The notes under the pieces were generated by a model. It was not told where the DNA came from. It was given only the letters and a program-made list of their open reading frames with translations, and made no database searches. A stretch of 64,000 nucleotides of DNA, from assembly GCF_000422965.1 (NCBI RefSeq), contig NZ_AUHB01000002.1, positions 350,119-414,118 of the forward strand, in the 5' to 3' direction. A program made the translations under genes and the position numbers. Origin of the DNA: Pleomorphomonas oryzae DSM 16300 (GTDB taxonomy: Bacteria > Pseudomonadota > Alphaproteobacteria > Rhizobiales > Pleomorphomonadaceae). Shown here one piece after another: positions 64,000 through 64,000 of the stretch (position 1 is the stretch's first letter; the number at the start of each line of letters is the position of its first letter).

Positions 64000-64000
64000 T

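Overview
The window looks like chromosomal DNA of an alphaproteobacterium of the order Hyphomicrobiales (Rhizobiales). The evidence is the high G+C of most of it, the block rpmH-rnpA-yidC-engB-argB-HAD phosphatase-dapD-dapE with the def-fmt-truA operon, a SAM-II riboswitch ahead of metZ, a choXWV/betI choline module, a DUF6460-type membrane protein and a rhizobial-style intergenic palindrome. The genus cannot be fixed by reading alone; a Pleomorphomonas-like relative is a guess.

Layout. (1) 1-4.9 kb, minus strand, visibly lower G+C: a surface-polysaccharide segment. It holds a glycosyltransferase ORF joining a GT2-type and a GT4-type domain (cut by the window start), an FkbM methyltransferase and an asparagine-synthase-type amidotransferase. 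(2) 5.2-17 kb, plus strand: a carbohydrate PTS and hexosamine island. It holds a lone fructose-type IIB, glmS, a complete mannitol EIICBA (mtlA), mtlD, a fused EIIA(Glc type)-HPr-EI phosphotransferase, an AraC regulator, a ROK regulator and nagB. Mannitol and amino sugars both meet at fructose-6-phosphate, which GlmS withdraws again for cell-wall hexosamine. (3) 17-28 kb: a sensor kinase, then ribosome/RNase P/membrane insertase genes, engB, argB, a HAD phosphatase, a DEAD-box helicase and dapD/dapE. (4) 28-37 kb: glgB, a RecD-like helicase, a periplasmic glucan protein, then truA/fmt/def. (5) 37-46.6 kb: a 2-hydroxyacid dehydrogenase, a four-gene ABC importer, an EF-hand protein divergent from an OmpR/EnvZ-like pair, and an agmatinase-family enzyme. 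(6) 46.6-50.3 kb: choline ABC importer divergent from betI with a clear operator between. (7) 50.4-64 kb: EamA exporter, cytochrome c, kdsB, pheA, nudC, DUF6460, apaG, an amino-acid-type binding protein, an NlpC/P60 hydrolase, a MarR regulator, metZ with its SAM-II riboswitch, a diguanylate cyclase, a double-length dCTP deaminase, tRNA-Gly(CCC), a small basic repeat protein and an LtrA-type membrane protein.

Most of the window is ordinary housekeeping DNA with clear intrinsic terminators. The observations most worth a second look are the glycosyltransferase fusion, the PTS island with two modules lacking partners nearby, a hairpin-rich repeat family found at two loci directly after stop codons, and the promoter-riboswitch-terminator leader of metZ. 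No transposase, integrase, phage gene, CRISPR array, rRNA or clear defence system was seen.
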